Source of the DNA: Brevibacterium sanguinis
GTDB lineage: Bacteria; Actinomycetota; Actinomycetes; Actinomycetales; Brevibacteriaceae
NCBI RefSeq assembly: GCF_003315415.1
Contig: NZ_QNSB01000009.1
Coordinates: 1 to 64,000 of the forward strand
Direction of reading: 5' to 3'
Length of the DNA stretch: 64,000 bases
Positions 53,637-61,943 of this stretch are shown here, in pieces. Below the pieces are notes generated by a model. The model was not told the DNA's origin, did not search any database, and saw nothing but the letters and a program-made list of their open reading frames with translations. Position numbers and translations under genes: made by a program. Each line of letters opens with the position of its first letter. Position 1 is the first letter of the stretch.

Positions 53637-54380
53637 TCAGATCGTCGTCGCGCCGGGACGAGTCCACTGGGCTGTCGGTCGGCCAGGCCTCTCGCCGTTG
53701 ATTCCGATCCCGACGGCGATGCCGTGTTCATCCGTGCGCAGATAGCTGTGGGTGGGGCCCTGCGGCCAGCCGGGCGGCGAGTCCTCCCAGACCTCCTGCC
53801 GGCCGTATGGTGTCCGATCGAGGAGGTCGAGGATCGCAAGCTTCTCGACTCCCCTGGCGGTGCTCTCATAGGTGAGGAAGACCCGGTCCCCGCGGCGGAG
53901 ATAGCAGGTGAGGATTCCGCCGCCGCCGACCGCGGGATCGTCGACCCGGTGGTTGGAGAACCAGGGATGGGTGTATCCCATGAAATCGCGGTACTGCGCG
54001 ACCTCCTCATAGGGCCCGTCGGCGAAGACGGCGAAGCTGACGCCGCGCGCGTTGAGGTATGGCCAGGCATCTCGGATGTTCCACAGGTTGTGCGTGCACC
54101 CTTCGCACTGGCGGTCGAAGCCCTCCCCGACGTAGAACATGTGCCGGTAGACCACGAGCTGGTTCCGCCCGTCGAAGATCTCGGCCAGCGGTGTCGGTCC
54201 ATCCGGCCCGTCGAGGGCGACGGGGCCGACCTCTGTCATCGGCAATCTCCTGCGGGCCGCCGCGATCGCGTCACCTTCACGGGTGTGCGCCTTCTCCCGC
54301 TCGAGCAGGACTTCGCGCTCGCGCAACCAGGTCTCCCTGTCGACGATCGGGGGCGCGACGCCGCTGTCGTCGTCGGTCAT
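53637..54380 (-). CDS. DUF899 family thioredoxin-like protein
   Basis: This 247-residue protein matches DUF899, a thioredoxin-fold group of unknown reaction. Typical text is LAEIFDGRNQLVVYRHMFY followed by a CEGC motif in the position of the thioredoxin active site (about residue 100), then FADGPYEEVAQYRDFMGY. Its start overlaps the upstream DHFR-like stop (ATGA), so the two are coupled. The final residues (GPTHSYLRTDEHG) are family-typical. A redox or stress role is guesswork. Confidence 0.85.
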   Translation of the reverse strand: MTDDDSGVAPPIVDRETWLREREVLLEREKAHTREGDAIAAARRRLPMTEVGPVALDGPDGPTPLAEIFDGRNQLVVYRHMFYVGEGFDRQCEGCTHNLWNIRDAWPYLNARGVSFAVFADGPYEEVAQYRDFMGYTHPWFSNHRVDDPAVGGGGILTCYLRRGDRVFLTYESTARGVEKLAILDLLDRTPYGRQEVWEDSPPGWPQGPTHSYLRTDEHGIAVGIGINGERPGRPTAQWTRPGATTI

Positions 54381-54991
54381 GGCGATGGCTCCCCACTGTA
54401 TGCGGTGCGGACTCGATAGCGGGCGTGCAGGACCTCCGGATGACTGAGCACTCGCACCAGTTCGAGTTCGACGTGCGCGGGAGGCATGTCGTCGAACAGC
54501 CGCCGTCCCTGCCCGAGCAGCACCGGGACGATCTGGAGGGACATCTCGTCGAGCTCGCCCGCGGCGAGCAGCGAGCGAGCCGCCTCGGCGCCGTGGAGCA
54601 GCACGTGGCGGTCGCCGGCCGCCTGCCTGGCCGCCGCCGCGGCCTCGTGGACGTCGGTCATCCAGCGGGCGTGGCCCGGGGCCGGTTCGACCGGAACCGA
54701 TCGCGTGAGGACGAAGATCGGCACACCTGCGCGGTGATCCCCGTTCCACCCTCCGCTGTGGTCGAAGGTGCGTCGTCCGGTGATGACCGCTCCCGTGTCC
54801 AGCCCTTCGGCCAGGACCTGAGCGCTGACCTCGTCGGCGGGGCGAATCGACGACGGTTCGGCTCCGTCGTCGAGAGCCAGGGCCCGATGCAGCCGTTCGC
54901 CGCCTCTGCCGAGGCCCTGGCCGGGCCGGTCGTCCGGTCCGGTGATGAACCCGTCGAGGGATATCCACATGTAGAGCACGATGCTGCTCAT
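54377..54991 (-). CDS. Dihydrofolate reductase / RibD C-terminal fold protein 1
   Basis: This 204-residue protein has the DHFR/RibD-C fold: MWISLDGFITGPDD at the start, TGRRTFDHSGGW, and a nucleotide-binding segment DRHVLLHGAEAARSLLAAGELDEM. Such stand-alone actinobacterial proteins are thought to be NADPH-dependent reductases of unknown substrate. The ATG overlaps the stop of an 18-codon leader frame and its own stop overlaps the DUF899 start. A second, divergent paralogue lies just upstream. Confidence 0.88.
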   Translation of the reverse strand: MSSIVLYMWISLDGFITGPDDRPGQGLGRGGERLHRALALDDGAEPSSIRPADEVSAQVLAEGLDTGAVITGRRTFDHSGGWNGDHRAGVPIFVLTRSVPVEPAPGHARWMTDVHEAAAAARQAAGDRHVLLHGAEAARSLLAAGELDEMSLQIVPVLLGQGRRLFDDMPPAHVELELVRVLSHPEVLHARYRVRTAYSGEPSP

Positions 54992-55044
54992 GGAACCGAC
55001 CTCTCACAGCCCTCGGATCGCGGGTTCGGACGAGCGCTCATCAT
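54988..55044 (-). other. Possible 18-codon leader ORF before the DHFR-like gene
   Basis: The frame begins at an ATG preceded by GGAG and ends with a TGA overlapping the next gene's ATG. It encodes MMSARPNPRSEGCERSVP, which matches nothing I know. Its ribosome site is a 17-bp copy of the one before the membrane-protein gene at 56125. It may be a coupling leader or a gene remnant. Confidence 0.3.
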
Positions 55045-55055
55045 GGACTCCACTG

Positions 55056-55664
55056 TCAGCCGATCACCCGGTAGGTCATGTGCGTGACCAGGCTGGAGGC
55101 CCTGGACCTCGTCTGTTCGAGGTCGAGCGGCGGCACTCCGTCGAAGATCCGCACTCCCGCGCCCATCGTATAGGGCACGATGTGCAGTCGCAGCTCGTCG
55201 ACGAGGCCCGCGCCGAGATACTCGTTGACGGTCGTCGCGCCGCCCTGGATCAGCACATCCTCGTCTCCGGCGGCGTCGCGCGCTTGGGCGAGGGCCGATG
55301 CGATGCCATCGGTGATGAAGTGGAACGTCGTCCCGCCGTCCATCGGCTGCGGCTGACGAGGATGGTGGGTCAGCACGTAGACAGGAGCGTGGAAGGGAGG
55401 ATCGTCGCCCCACCATCCCTTCCACCGGCCGTCCCATTCTCCGCGCACGGGACCGAACATGTTCCGACCCATGATGAAGGCGCCGGCCGCTCCGAGCTGC
55501 TCGAGCTCCTCGCGATTCTCCTCGGGTCGGTCGAACATCCACGCATGCAGCCTGTTGCCGCAACCATCCCCGCCGTCGTCACCGAACGGACGGTCCTCGC
55601 TCTGGTTGAGACCGGCCGCGCAGCCGTCGATGGTGATCGTCTGCTCGCAGATGACCCTGCCCAT
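55056..55664 (-). CDS. Dihydrofolate reductase / RibD C-terminal fold protein 2
   Basis: This 202-residue protein is a second DHFR/RibD-C-fold reductase, with ITIDGCAAG at the start, FIMGRNMFGP, and the cofactor segment EDVLIQGGATTVNEYLGAGLVDEL. It is only distantly similar to the neighbour downstream, so this is not a recent duplication. Its ATG shares a base with the stop of the membrane-protein gene upstream (TGATG). The central insertion with MFDRPEENREEL is common in the YwjB-like subgroup. Substrate unknown. Confidence 0.88.
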   Translation of the reverse strand: MGRVICEQTITIDGCAAGLNQSEDRPFGDDGGDGCGNRLHAWMFDRPEENREELEQLGAAGAFIMGRNMFGPVRGEWDGRWKGWWGDDPPFHAPVYVLTHHPRQPQPMDGGTTFHFITDGIASALAQARDAAGDEDVLIQGGATTVNEYLGAGLVDELRLHIVPYTMGAGVRIFDGVPPLDLEQTRSRASSLVTHMTYRVIG

Positions 55665-56125
55665 CACGCCGCCTCCTCTCGAGCCCGCGCACCGGAGTCC
55701 CGCGAATGGTGGCGGTGGCCGATGTACTCGTCTCGACGAACCCACATCGCGGCGAACATGGCGACGAACATCAGTGTGTGCCCGAGGCCGAGCAGCGCGC
55801 CGTGCGACATCACGCCCGTCCAGACGAAGGGGAAGAGCACGAGGAAGGGCAGGTACATCGCCGCCGCCATCAGCGCCGTCGCGCTCGCCGAGTGCCGCTG
55901 GACGAGCATGAGTGCGACCATCGGCACGGTCATGTTCGTCGCCATGATGAGGACGTCGATCTCCGGGATCGCCCGGAGGTCGTCCCAGCCGAACGGGGCG
56001 AAGAGGAGCGATTCGAGCGGCCCGAGGATCATCATCCCCGCGATCATGGCGATCACCATCTCCAGGTAGTGCCGAATGAACAGCGCGGCGGGTGACCGGA
56101 TCAGGGAGTGTGTCGTCGTTGTCAT
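55664..56125 (-). CDS. Hypothetical small membrane protein (DUF2798-like topology)
   Basis: This 153-residue protein has four hydrophobic helices (about residues 20-40, 55-75, 82-102 and 108-126) and a His/Arg-rich cytoplasmic tail. I do not recognise a named family with certainty. The ATG at 56125 has GGAG three bases before it; a GTG three codons earlier with AGAGG is an alternative. It heads the leftward DHFR/DUF899 group and is divergent from the GlxA-type regulator, which may control it. Confidence 0.75.
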   Translation of the reverse strand: MTTTTHSLIRSPAALFIRHYLEMVIAMIAGMMILGPLESLLFAPFGWDDLRAIPEIDVLIMATNMTVPMVALMLVQRHSASATALMAAAMYLPFLVLFPFVWTGVMSHGALLGLGHTLMFVAMFAAMWVRRDEYIGHRHHSRDSGARAREEAA

Positions 56126-56237
56126 GGACTCCACTGTCGACCTCTCATCCGGGCGACGGAACCGGAACGGTGCGGATTCGTCCGGAATCCTGGGATTCCT
56201 GGCCCCTTGGCGGGGTCGGTGGAGTCATACTGGTGCC

Positions 56238-57242
56238 ATGGCTGGACGCACGGTGGTCGTCGTCGGTTACGACGGGGTGGAGCTCCTCGATGTCGCGTGC
56301 GTGACCAGTGGCTTCGACCATGCCAATCGCCGAGGCGTCTCTCCGCGCTATGACGTGGTCCTGGCCAGTCCCATCGGCCGGATGATCCGCAGCGACTCCG
56401 GCCTCGAGGTACGCGCGCAGACGCGGCTCGACGCGATCACCGGCCCGATCGACACGCTCATCGTGTCCGGCGGGACCGGACACGAGGTGGCCTCGTCCGA
56501 TGAGCGGCTGCTCGCCCTCCTGCGGCATGCGGCCTCGCTCGCCCGCCGAATCGCCTCGGTGTGCACCGGCGCCACGATCCTCGCCGCCGCCGGGCTGCTC
56601 GACGGACGCCGAGCGACCACCCACTGGTTCTACGCCGACGATCTCGCCCGCCGGTTCCCTGCGGTGCTCGTCGATGCCGCTCCGATCTACGTCCGTGACG
56701 GACCCATCGCGACGTCGGGAGGCGTCACCGCCGCCCTCGACCTCACTCTGGCCTTCATCGAGGAGGACCATGGCGCCGAGATCACCCGGCAGGTGGCGTT
56801 GGGTCTCGTCACCTATCTGCAGAGGCCGGCCGATCAGGCCCAGATGAGCATGTACCTGCGGCGGCCGCGCCAGGCGGACCTCACGGTGCGTCGGATGATC
56901 GACCACGTCGTCGCGCATCTCGCCGATGATCTCTCGGCAGCAGCACTGGCGGACCTGCTCGGTGTGAGTGAACGCCAGCTCAGCCGGCTCTGCATCGAGC
57001 ACCTGGGACGCAGCCCTGCCCGATTCGTCCGAGAGACACGACTCGACGCCGTCGCCCGCCTGCTCACCGAGACCTCGGAGCCGATGACGAGCATCGCTCG
57101 TTCGTGCGGCTTCGCTTCGGCCGAATCGCTGCGCCAGACCTTCGTCTCCCGCTTCGGGACCAGCCCCACTCGCTACCGTGCCACGCACCGCTCCGCCTCG
57201 CCGGCGGGCACCCCGGTGTCCGCTCGCGAGCCGCGCACCTGA
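56238..57242 (+). CDS. GlxA-family AraC regulator with DJ-1/PfpI domain
   Basis: This 334-residue protein joins an N-terminal DJ-1/PfpI domain (about residues 5-175, with the cysteine elbow ASVCTGATILAAAGLLDGR) to a C-terminal AraC DNA-binding domain (about 215-315). This is the GlxA architecture, of regulators that sense small amines, carnitine or amino-acid-related compounds in the family members studied. The start at MAGRTVVVVGYDGVELLDVA matches family N-termini; the ribosome site is poor. It is divergent from the membrane-protein/DHFR group. Confidence 0.9.
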   Translation: MAGRTVVVVGYDGVELLDVACVTSGFDHANRRGVSPRYDVVLASPIGRMIRSDSGLEVRAQTRLDAITGPIDTLIVSGGTGHEVASSDERLLALLRHAASLARRIASVCTGATILAAAGLLDGRRATTHWFYADDLARRFPAVLVDAAPIYVRDGPIATSGGVTAALDLTLAFIEEDHGAEITRQVALGLVTYLQRPADQAQMSMYLRRPRQADLTVRRMIDHVVAHLADDLSAAALADLLGVSERQLSRLCIEHLGRSPARFVRETRLDAVARLLTETSEPMTSIARSCGFASAESLRQTFVSRFGTSPTRYRATHRSASPAGTPVSAREPRT

Positions 57243-57297
57243 GCCGAACACGACACTGACGGGTTTTTCCTATTCCCACAACGACGGCGAACGGAGA

Positions 57298-57744
57298 ATG
57301 TCTGTCATGGACGACACGACCACCGACACTCAGACTCCCCCTGACCCGACGACCTCCGACTCCGCGACGACCGGGGCCACACCCGTTGCGAGCCTGGCCA
57401 TGGTCACCCTCGATGCTCCGGACGCCGCTGCGCTCGGGAGATTCTGGTCCGAGGTCCTCGGCTGGCCGGTCACCTACGCGGACGAGAACTATGCCATGCT
57501 CGCCGGACCGACCCATGCTCTCGGCATCGGGACGAGCAGTGACTTCGTCCCGCCGAGGTGGCCCGACGACGGTCACAAGCAGTTCCACTTCGATCTGGCG
57601 GCCGAGGACATCGAGGCCGCGGCGGCGCGCTGCGTCCAGCTCGGCGCCACTCGCGTCGACCCGCAGCCCGGCGAGACCTGGATCGTCCTCCTCGATCCGG
57701 CAGGGCACCCGTTCTGCATCACGAACGCCGCGAACTGGGGCTGA
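57298..57744 (+). CDS. VOC-family protein (glyoxalase/bleomycin-resistance fold)
   Basis: This 148-residue protein has one vicinal-oxygen-chelate domain (about residues 30-148). The text MVTLDAPDAAALGRFWSEVLGW, HFDLAAEDIEAAAARCVQLGA and VLLDPAGHPFCIT, each a separate segment, is typical of the actinobacterial Glyoxalase-like_6 type. The first 30 residues are Thr/Asp/Pro-rich and disordered. CGGAGA lies before the ATG; an ATG three codons later is possible. Its reaction is not known. Confidence 0.85.
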   Translation: MSVMDDTTTDTQTPPDPTTSDSATTGATPVASLAMVTLDAPDAAALGRFWSEVLGWPVTYADENYAMLAGPTHALGIGTSSDFVPPRWPDDGHKQFHFDLAAEDIEAAAARCVQLGATRVDPQPGETWIVLLDPAGHPFCITNAANWG

Positions 57745-57751
57745 CGCTCAC

Positions 57752-58897
57752 TCACTCGTCGTCGCGGTCGAGCAGGTGGTCGCGCAGATGGGGAATGACC
57801 ATCCGCACGTGCCCGAAGCTCGGCACCTCGACGACACCGTGGGCGATGAGCTGCCTCCGGTAGTCATTGGCGGTCTGCTTCTTCAGCCCCAGCCGATCCG
57901 CGATCTCGCCCGTGCTCGAGATGTCGTCGTCGAGAGTCATCGCCCGGAGATACCGTCGGGCACCCGGGCTGAGCGCCGCGAGGGTCGGTTCGTGGATCTG
58001 CCTGCCGAGTACCTGCCTGGCCTCCCCCTCGATCCCCTCGACGTGACGCCGGGTGATCTCGTCGGCGTCGAGTGCCGCGTTCCACGCCAGGTCCCCGACG
58101 ATCTGGACGAGGTAGGGATAGCCCTGGGAGAGGGCGACGCCGAACTCGAGTGCCTCCTCGGCGAACCTCTTCCCCGCCTGCTCCACCGGGGCCCTGAGCG
58201 CTTCTCGCGTCTCCTCCGATGACAGCCCGGCGAGGTTGATGCGATCGGCACGGCGGAGGAACGTCGAGACGTCGTCGTTGACGATGTTGTCGATGCTCGC
58301 CGGCAGTCCGGCGGCGACGAAGGCCAACGGCGCGTCCTGCGACATCGCATGGGCCAGGGCGTCGGTCATCTGCCGGAACTCGTCGAGATTCGAACGGTGG
58401 ACTTCGTCGAGGGCGATGAGCAGGCCGGTCTCATGGGAGTCGAGCAGCTCCAGGACCTTCATGAGGTGAGAGCGCAGATCCGGCACGAGGGCATTCGTCG
58501 TGTCGGACCGCACCGTGAGCCCTCCTCCGCCCAGCGGGAGGGTGACCCCGACGACGGTCGACTTCGATCGCTCGTGCGCATCGTGGGATTCGAGGACCTC
58601 CGGCAGCCGCGCCTGGGTGAGTCGCTGGACGAACCCGGCGGACGCCTGCTCTCGCACCGTCCACCACTGCCGGGTGTCGGCGACCTCCTGGAAGATGTTG
58701 AGCAGGACGGTCTTGCCGACTCCGCGCTGACCGGTGACGAAGACCGTGCGACCGGTGCTGCCGGGGCCGTCGAGCGCGCGGGCGAACGCGGTGACCTCGG
58801 GCTGCCTGCCGACCATGACCGGCGGTGTCGACCCGAACCCCGGGCGGAACGGAGACTGCTGGTCCTTGGGCGTCGGTGGTGGGATCATGAGATTCAT
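57752..58897 (-). CDS. AAA ATPase with C-terminal winged helix
   Basis: This 381-residue protein is an ORC/Cdc6-like or STAND-related AAA ATPase. Walker A is GQRGVGKT (residues 56-63), Walker B is LLIALDEVH, sensor-1-like text is LAFVAAGLP, and a helical lid follows (LVQIVGDLAWNAA). The C-terminus (about 320-375) forms a winged helix with TGEIADRLGLKKQTANDYRRQL. The first 28 residues are Pro-rich. The gene stands alone and its upstream region contains a phased CCGTAT repeat array, which it may bind itself. Function unknown; such proteins occur in defence, plasmid and regulatory settings. Confidence 0.82.
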   Translation of the reverse strand: MNLMIPPPTPKDQQSPFRPGFGSTPPVMVGRQPEVTAFARALDGPGSTGRTVFVTGQRGVGKTVLLNIFQEVADTRQWWTVREQASAGFVQRLTQARLPEVLESHDAHERSKSTVVGVTLPLGGGGLTVRSDTTNALVPDLRSHLMKVLELLDSHETGLLIALDEVHRSNLDEFRQMTDALAHAMSQDAPLAFVAAGLPASIDNIVNDDVSTFLRRADRINLAGLSSEETREALRAPVEQAGKRFAEEALEFGVALSQGYPYLVQIVGDLAWNAALDADEITRRHVEGIEGEARQVLGRQIHEPTLAALSPGARRYLRAMTLDDDISSTGEIADRLGLKKQTANDYRRQLIAHGVVEVPSFGHVRMVIPHLRDHLLDRDDE

Positions 58898-58940
58898 CGC
58901 TGCTCCCTGTCGGTCGCGCGCCGAGTGGACGACGCTGGAT

Positions 58941-58993
58941 CCGTATCCTACCGTATTCTCCGTATCTTCCGTATTATTCGTAGGGATCCGTAT
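58941..58993. repeat. CCGTAT iteron array upstream of the AAA ATPase gene
   Basis: CCGTAT occurs at 58941, 58951, 58960, 58969 and 58988, with a degenerate TCGTAG at about 58978, giving six units of 9-10 bases. The spacing is close to one helical turn. The array lies 44-96 bases upstream of the ATPase start. The rest of the gap (58898-59020) shows no gene. Confidence 0.75.
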
Positions 58994-59020
58994 CGGGCGT
59001 GCCGGAGCTTGCCCGAAGCC

Positions 59021-59608
59021 TCAGCCGACGTGCTGCTCCGCACGCAGTCTCTGCACTCGCACGATGTAGTGCGAGGAGTCGAGGCCGTCGACGAGGATCG
59101 TCGCCGAGTACTTCCCGTTCGACCCCGTGACCAGCCAATTGGGCTTGAGGACTCCCTGGAGCGGTCCCGCCTCGGCGATCGAGATCGCCATGCCGAGCTT
59201 GACGGTCCTGACGACCTTCGCCCGCACGAGCGCCGCCGCTGTCCGAGCGACCGCGGCGGCGTCGACGGTCGGCCCCGACCCCACGAGGGATTCGAGTGCT
59301 GCCCGCCAATCGGCCGGGTCGACGATCGCGCCGTCGGGTTCGAAGTCGGCGATGTGGCCCTTGCCGGAGAGGGCATTGACGAGGACGTTCATCCTCCGTC
59401 CCGCTGGACCGGCGCCCGTGCGCCTCCGCCGGCCGAGGAGACCACGGGTCCGGACATCGAGCACGGCCCACCAGAACGGGTGGACCACCTCCTTGACCTC
59501 GATCTGTGCCCCCGGCACTTTCCGTCGGAACACGGCAGCCGCCTCGGCGCCGGTGATATGCGGGCGCAGACGCAGCGCCGAGGCGGGGGCGGGACCGGTC
59601 TCAGGCAT
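59021..59608 (-). CDS. Hypothetical protein coupled to the sodium:solute symporter
   Basis: I do not recognise this 195-residue soluble protein. The N-terminal part (LRPHITGAEAAAVFRRKVPGA, about residues 11-31) and the segment VVHPFWWAVLDVRTRGLLGR look like a conserved small domain, and the C-terminal part (LVTGSNGKYSATILVDGLD) is beta-rich. Its start overlaps the symporter stop by eight bases, and codon use matches the neighbours, so it is a real gene expressed with the transporter. A cytoplasmic accessory or regulatory role is a guess. Confidence 0.7.
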   Translation of the reverse strand: MPETGPAPASALRLRPHITGAEAAAVFRRKVPGAQIEVKEVVHPFWWAVLDVRTRGLLGRRRRTGAGPAGRRMNVLVNALSGKGHIADFEPDGAIVDPADWRAALESLVGSGPTVDAAAVARTAAALVRAKVVRTVKLGMAISIAEAGPLQGVLKPNWLVTGSNGKYSATILVDGLDSSHYIVRVQRLRAEQHVG

Positions 59609-61139
59609 TCCTGGGCACCTGCCCGGCGAGGGCGTCGTTCTGTCCGGTGAGCATGTGCGCGGGGATCGGGCCGATCCGGTCGGTCTCCGCCATCGCCGCG
59701 ACCACGTGCTCCGGCACCGGGTGTGAGCGCTGGGTGGCAAGAGAGACGACGATGATGCCGAGCGTCGAGCACACGATCCCGATGCCCATGGGATCGACGC
59801 CCGTCGAGTCGACGAGTCCCGTGAGCTGCCACACGACCGAGGACACGGTGCCGGCGAGCATCGAGGCGATCGCGCCGGGGACGTTCGCCTTCTTCCACCA
59901 CGCGGCGGCGATGTAGACAGGGACGAATGCGGCTCCGAGCACGGTCGTCGAGAAGATGACCACCTCGGCGACGGCGGGTGGATCGTTGACGGCGACGAGG
60001 TATCCGATCGCCGCGAGGACGAACACCGTGATGCGCGAGACCCACACCGACTGCCGGTCGGAGAGGTTCCTGATGAAGAAGCGCTGCATGAGATCCTGGC
60101 TGGCGATCGTCCCCGACTGCAGCAGCAGGGCGTCGGCGGTGGACATGATCGCGGCCATGATTCCGGCCATGACGATGCCGACGGCGAAGTCGGGCAGGAC
60201 GGTGTCGGCGACCTGGAACACCGCGAGCTCCGGATTGTCCAGGGTGGGCAGGATGATGAGCGCCATGACGCCGACGATGTAGGGCGCCGGGATGAAGAGG
60301 AGGTTGAATCCGGTCGCGTACATGCTCGCGGCGCGGGCGACGGACGGCTTCTTCATCGCCATGTGGCTGACATTGACGTGGGGCCAGCCCATGTAGCCGA
60401 TCGAGAAGACCAGCACGGCGCCGATGATCACACCCCACTGCACGCTGCCGATTCCGTCGGGCCCCCACATCGTCAGGAGGTTGGGATTGATCTCGCCGAC
60501 CGCCTCGTTGCCCGCGGTCCAGCCGCCGACTGCCCGCATCGTCCCGATGAGGATCCACAGCATTCCGATGAGCATGATGATCGCCTGCACGAAGTCGGTG
60601 TAGGCGACGGCCAGGTATCCGCCGAGGAAGGTGTAGAAGACGATGACGCCGACGGCGATGAACAGCGCCCAGCCGTAGGAGATGCCGGTGACCATCTCGA
60701 GACCGCGGCCGCCGGCGATGAACTGGGCGAGGACGTAGAAGAAGATGCAGAAGAGCGCGATCGGGGCGGCGATCGCCCGGATCCACTTCGAGGGGTACCG
60801 GTGCTCGAGGTATTCGATCGACGTCAGCGACCCGAGGATCTGCGAGAGCTTGCGCATGCGTCGCCCGAGGATCGAGAGGTTGAGCACGCCGCCGCCGATG
60901 TCGCCCATCGCGTACCAGAGGGAGAAGTAGCCCTTCGTGTAGGCCAGCGATCCTGCGCCGAGGAACATGTAGCCCGACATCGACGAGGACTGCAGTCGCA
61001 GCGCGGTGACGGCGGGGCCCAGGCTGCGGCCGCCGAGGAGGAACCCCTCGTTGTCCTTGGTCCCGATCGTCAGGGTCCAGACCCCGATGCCGGCCATCGC
61101 GATGAAGTAGATGACGAGGAACCACGTCTCGATGTTCAT
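59601..61139 (-). CDS. Sodium:solute symporter family protein
   Basis: This 512-residue transporter belongs to the SSS family (PutP/PanF/acetate permease relatives), with about thirteen helices. Typical text includes DNEGFLLGGRSLGPAVTALRLQSSSMSG near helices 1-2 (in two runs) and the sodium-site region AAIMSTADALLLQSG in helix 8. The substrate could be proline, pantothenate, a short acid or an amine and cannot be chosen from sequence. It is overlapped by a tiny membrane-protein gene upstream (ATGA) and the hypothetical gene downstream. Confidence 0.9.
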   Translation of the reverse strand: MNIETWFLVIYFIAMAGIGVWTLTIGTKDNEGFLLGGRSLGPAVTALRLQSSSMSGYMFLGAGSLAYTKGYFSLWYAMGDIGGGVLNLSILGRRMRKLSQILGSLTSIEYLEHRYPSKWIRAIAAPIALFCIFFYVLAQFIAGGRGLEMVTGISYGWALFIAVGVIVFYTFLGGYLAVAYTDFVQAIIMLIGMLWILIGTMRAVGGWTAGNEAVGEINPNLLTMWGPDGIGSVQWGVIIGAVLVFSIGYMGWPHVNVSHMAMKKPSVARAASMYATGFNLLFIPAPYIVGVMALIILPTLDNPELAVFQVADTVLPDFAVGIVMAGIMAAIMSTADALLLQSGTIASQDLMQRFFIRNLSDRQSVWVSRITVFVLAAIGYLVAVNDPPAVAEVVIFSTTVLGAAFVPVYIAAAWWKKANVPGAIASMLAGTVSSVVWQLTGLVDSTGVDPMGIGIVCSTLGIIVVSLATQRSHPVPEHVVAAMAETDRIGPIPAHMLTGQNDALAGQVPRNA

Positions 61140-61324
61140 GCCAGTCCCCCGTTCTCACGATGTGCGATGCCGGGGTCGGCGATCCTGACGTCCCCGCCGG
61201 GATGGCCGTCGACATCCTCCGCGCTCCAATGGCGGGACAGGTAGACGAAGACGATCGTGTAGATGACCCAGATCGCGGGGATGCCGAAGATGACGGCGAT
61301 TGTCGCGGCTGGCAGGCCGAACAT
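61136..61324 (-). CDS. Small membrane protein, symporter accessory
   Basis: This 62-residue protein has one hydrophobic helix (about residues 5-28, MFGLPAATIAVIFGIPAIWV then YTIVFVYL) and a polar tail. Small partners of this kind precede many SSS-family symporter genes, and their stops overlap the transporter start as here (ATGA). The ATG at 61324 is preferred, because GAGGTGG lies five bases before it; a GTG three codons earlier has no ribosome site. A role in assembly or gating of the symporter is inferred. Confidence 0.75.
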   Translation of the reverse strand: MFGLPAATIAVIFGIPAIWVIYTIVFVYLSRHWSAEDVDGHPGGDVRIADPGIAHRENGGLA

Positions 61325-61481
61325 GGAGACCACCTCGTTGTGATGCGTCGGATGGGGCTGGGGTGCGTGCCGGAGCGGGTCCGGCTCGCGTGAGAGAGCG
61401 CACGGCGGTGTTCGCCGAACGTCCTCCCCAATCGTGACAATACAGGGTTCGACCAGCGAGCACAGGGACGTCGACGAGCGG

Positions 61482-61517
61482 CTGACAACCTGTCAGGAGC
61501 GCATGACAACCTGTCGG
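61482..61517. promoter_or_regulatory. Tandem TGACA-N3-TGTC dyads upstream of the symporter operon
   Basis: CTGACA-ACC-TGTCAG (perfect) at 61482 and ATGACA-ACC-TGTCGG (near-perfect) at 61503 lie exactly 21 bases apart, two helical turns. They are about 160-190 bases upstream of the small membrane-protein start and just downstream of the 61528 gene's stop. A possible leftward -10 (TATTGT) lies at 61442-61437. Confidence 0.5.
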
Positions 61518-61527
61518 ATGCCTGCGC

Positions 61528-61881
61528 TCAGGCGAGCTGCCGACGCAGCTGTCGGGCACGCTCGGTCAGCGCCCGCAGCAGCGCGTCGCGCTCCGCGTCG
61601 GGCAGGGTCGATGCGGTGCGCGCCCCTTCTTCGAGGAGGACGACCACCTGGTCGGCGAGGCTGCCGTCGCCGAGCTCCGGTACACGGTGCCCTCCGGAGC
61701 CCAGGTCGGAGAAGCCGGCGAGCGCCTCGGCGATGGCCAGGCGCCGGGTCAGCGGTGCGCCATGATCGTGGCCATGGGGATCGGAAGCAACGGGCTCGTC
61801 GAGGTGACGGGGGCTCAGGCCGATGATCCGCACGCGCAGCCGGCGGACCTCGGTGGCGAGTTCGGGAGCCGGGTCGGTCAT
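61528..61881 (-). CDS. Hypothetical helical protein
   Basis: This 117-residue protein is mostly helical, with no membrane segment and no recognised family. The first 30 residues include EVRRLRVRIIGL, and a His/Asp-rich DPHGHDHG stretch (about residues 35-42) could bind metal. The second half is amphipathic helix. The start at MTDPAPEL is preferred over a longer in-frame version because upstream sequence is low-complexity. It is followed downstream by the tandem dyads and the symporter operon, and upstream by the aldehyde dehydrogenase terminator. Confidence 0.65.
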   Translation of the reverse strand: MTDPAPELATEVRRLRVRIIGLSPRHLDEPVASDPHGHDHGAPLTRRLAIAEALAGFSDLGSGGHRVPELGDGSLADQVVVLLEEGARTASTLPDAERDALLRALTERARQLRRQLA

Positions 61882-61943
61882 GGTCGCCAGTCTACTTGCG
61901 GGAGCCGCCACGAGCGTCGGCGCGGCGGGCACAGTCTGCGAGA

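Noticed and set aside
58941-58993. The CCGTAT array as a CRISPR
   Set aside because: Units are only 9-10 bases with no unique spacers, and no cas gene is present.
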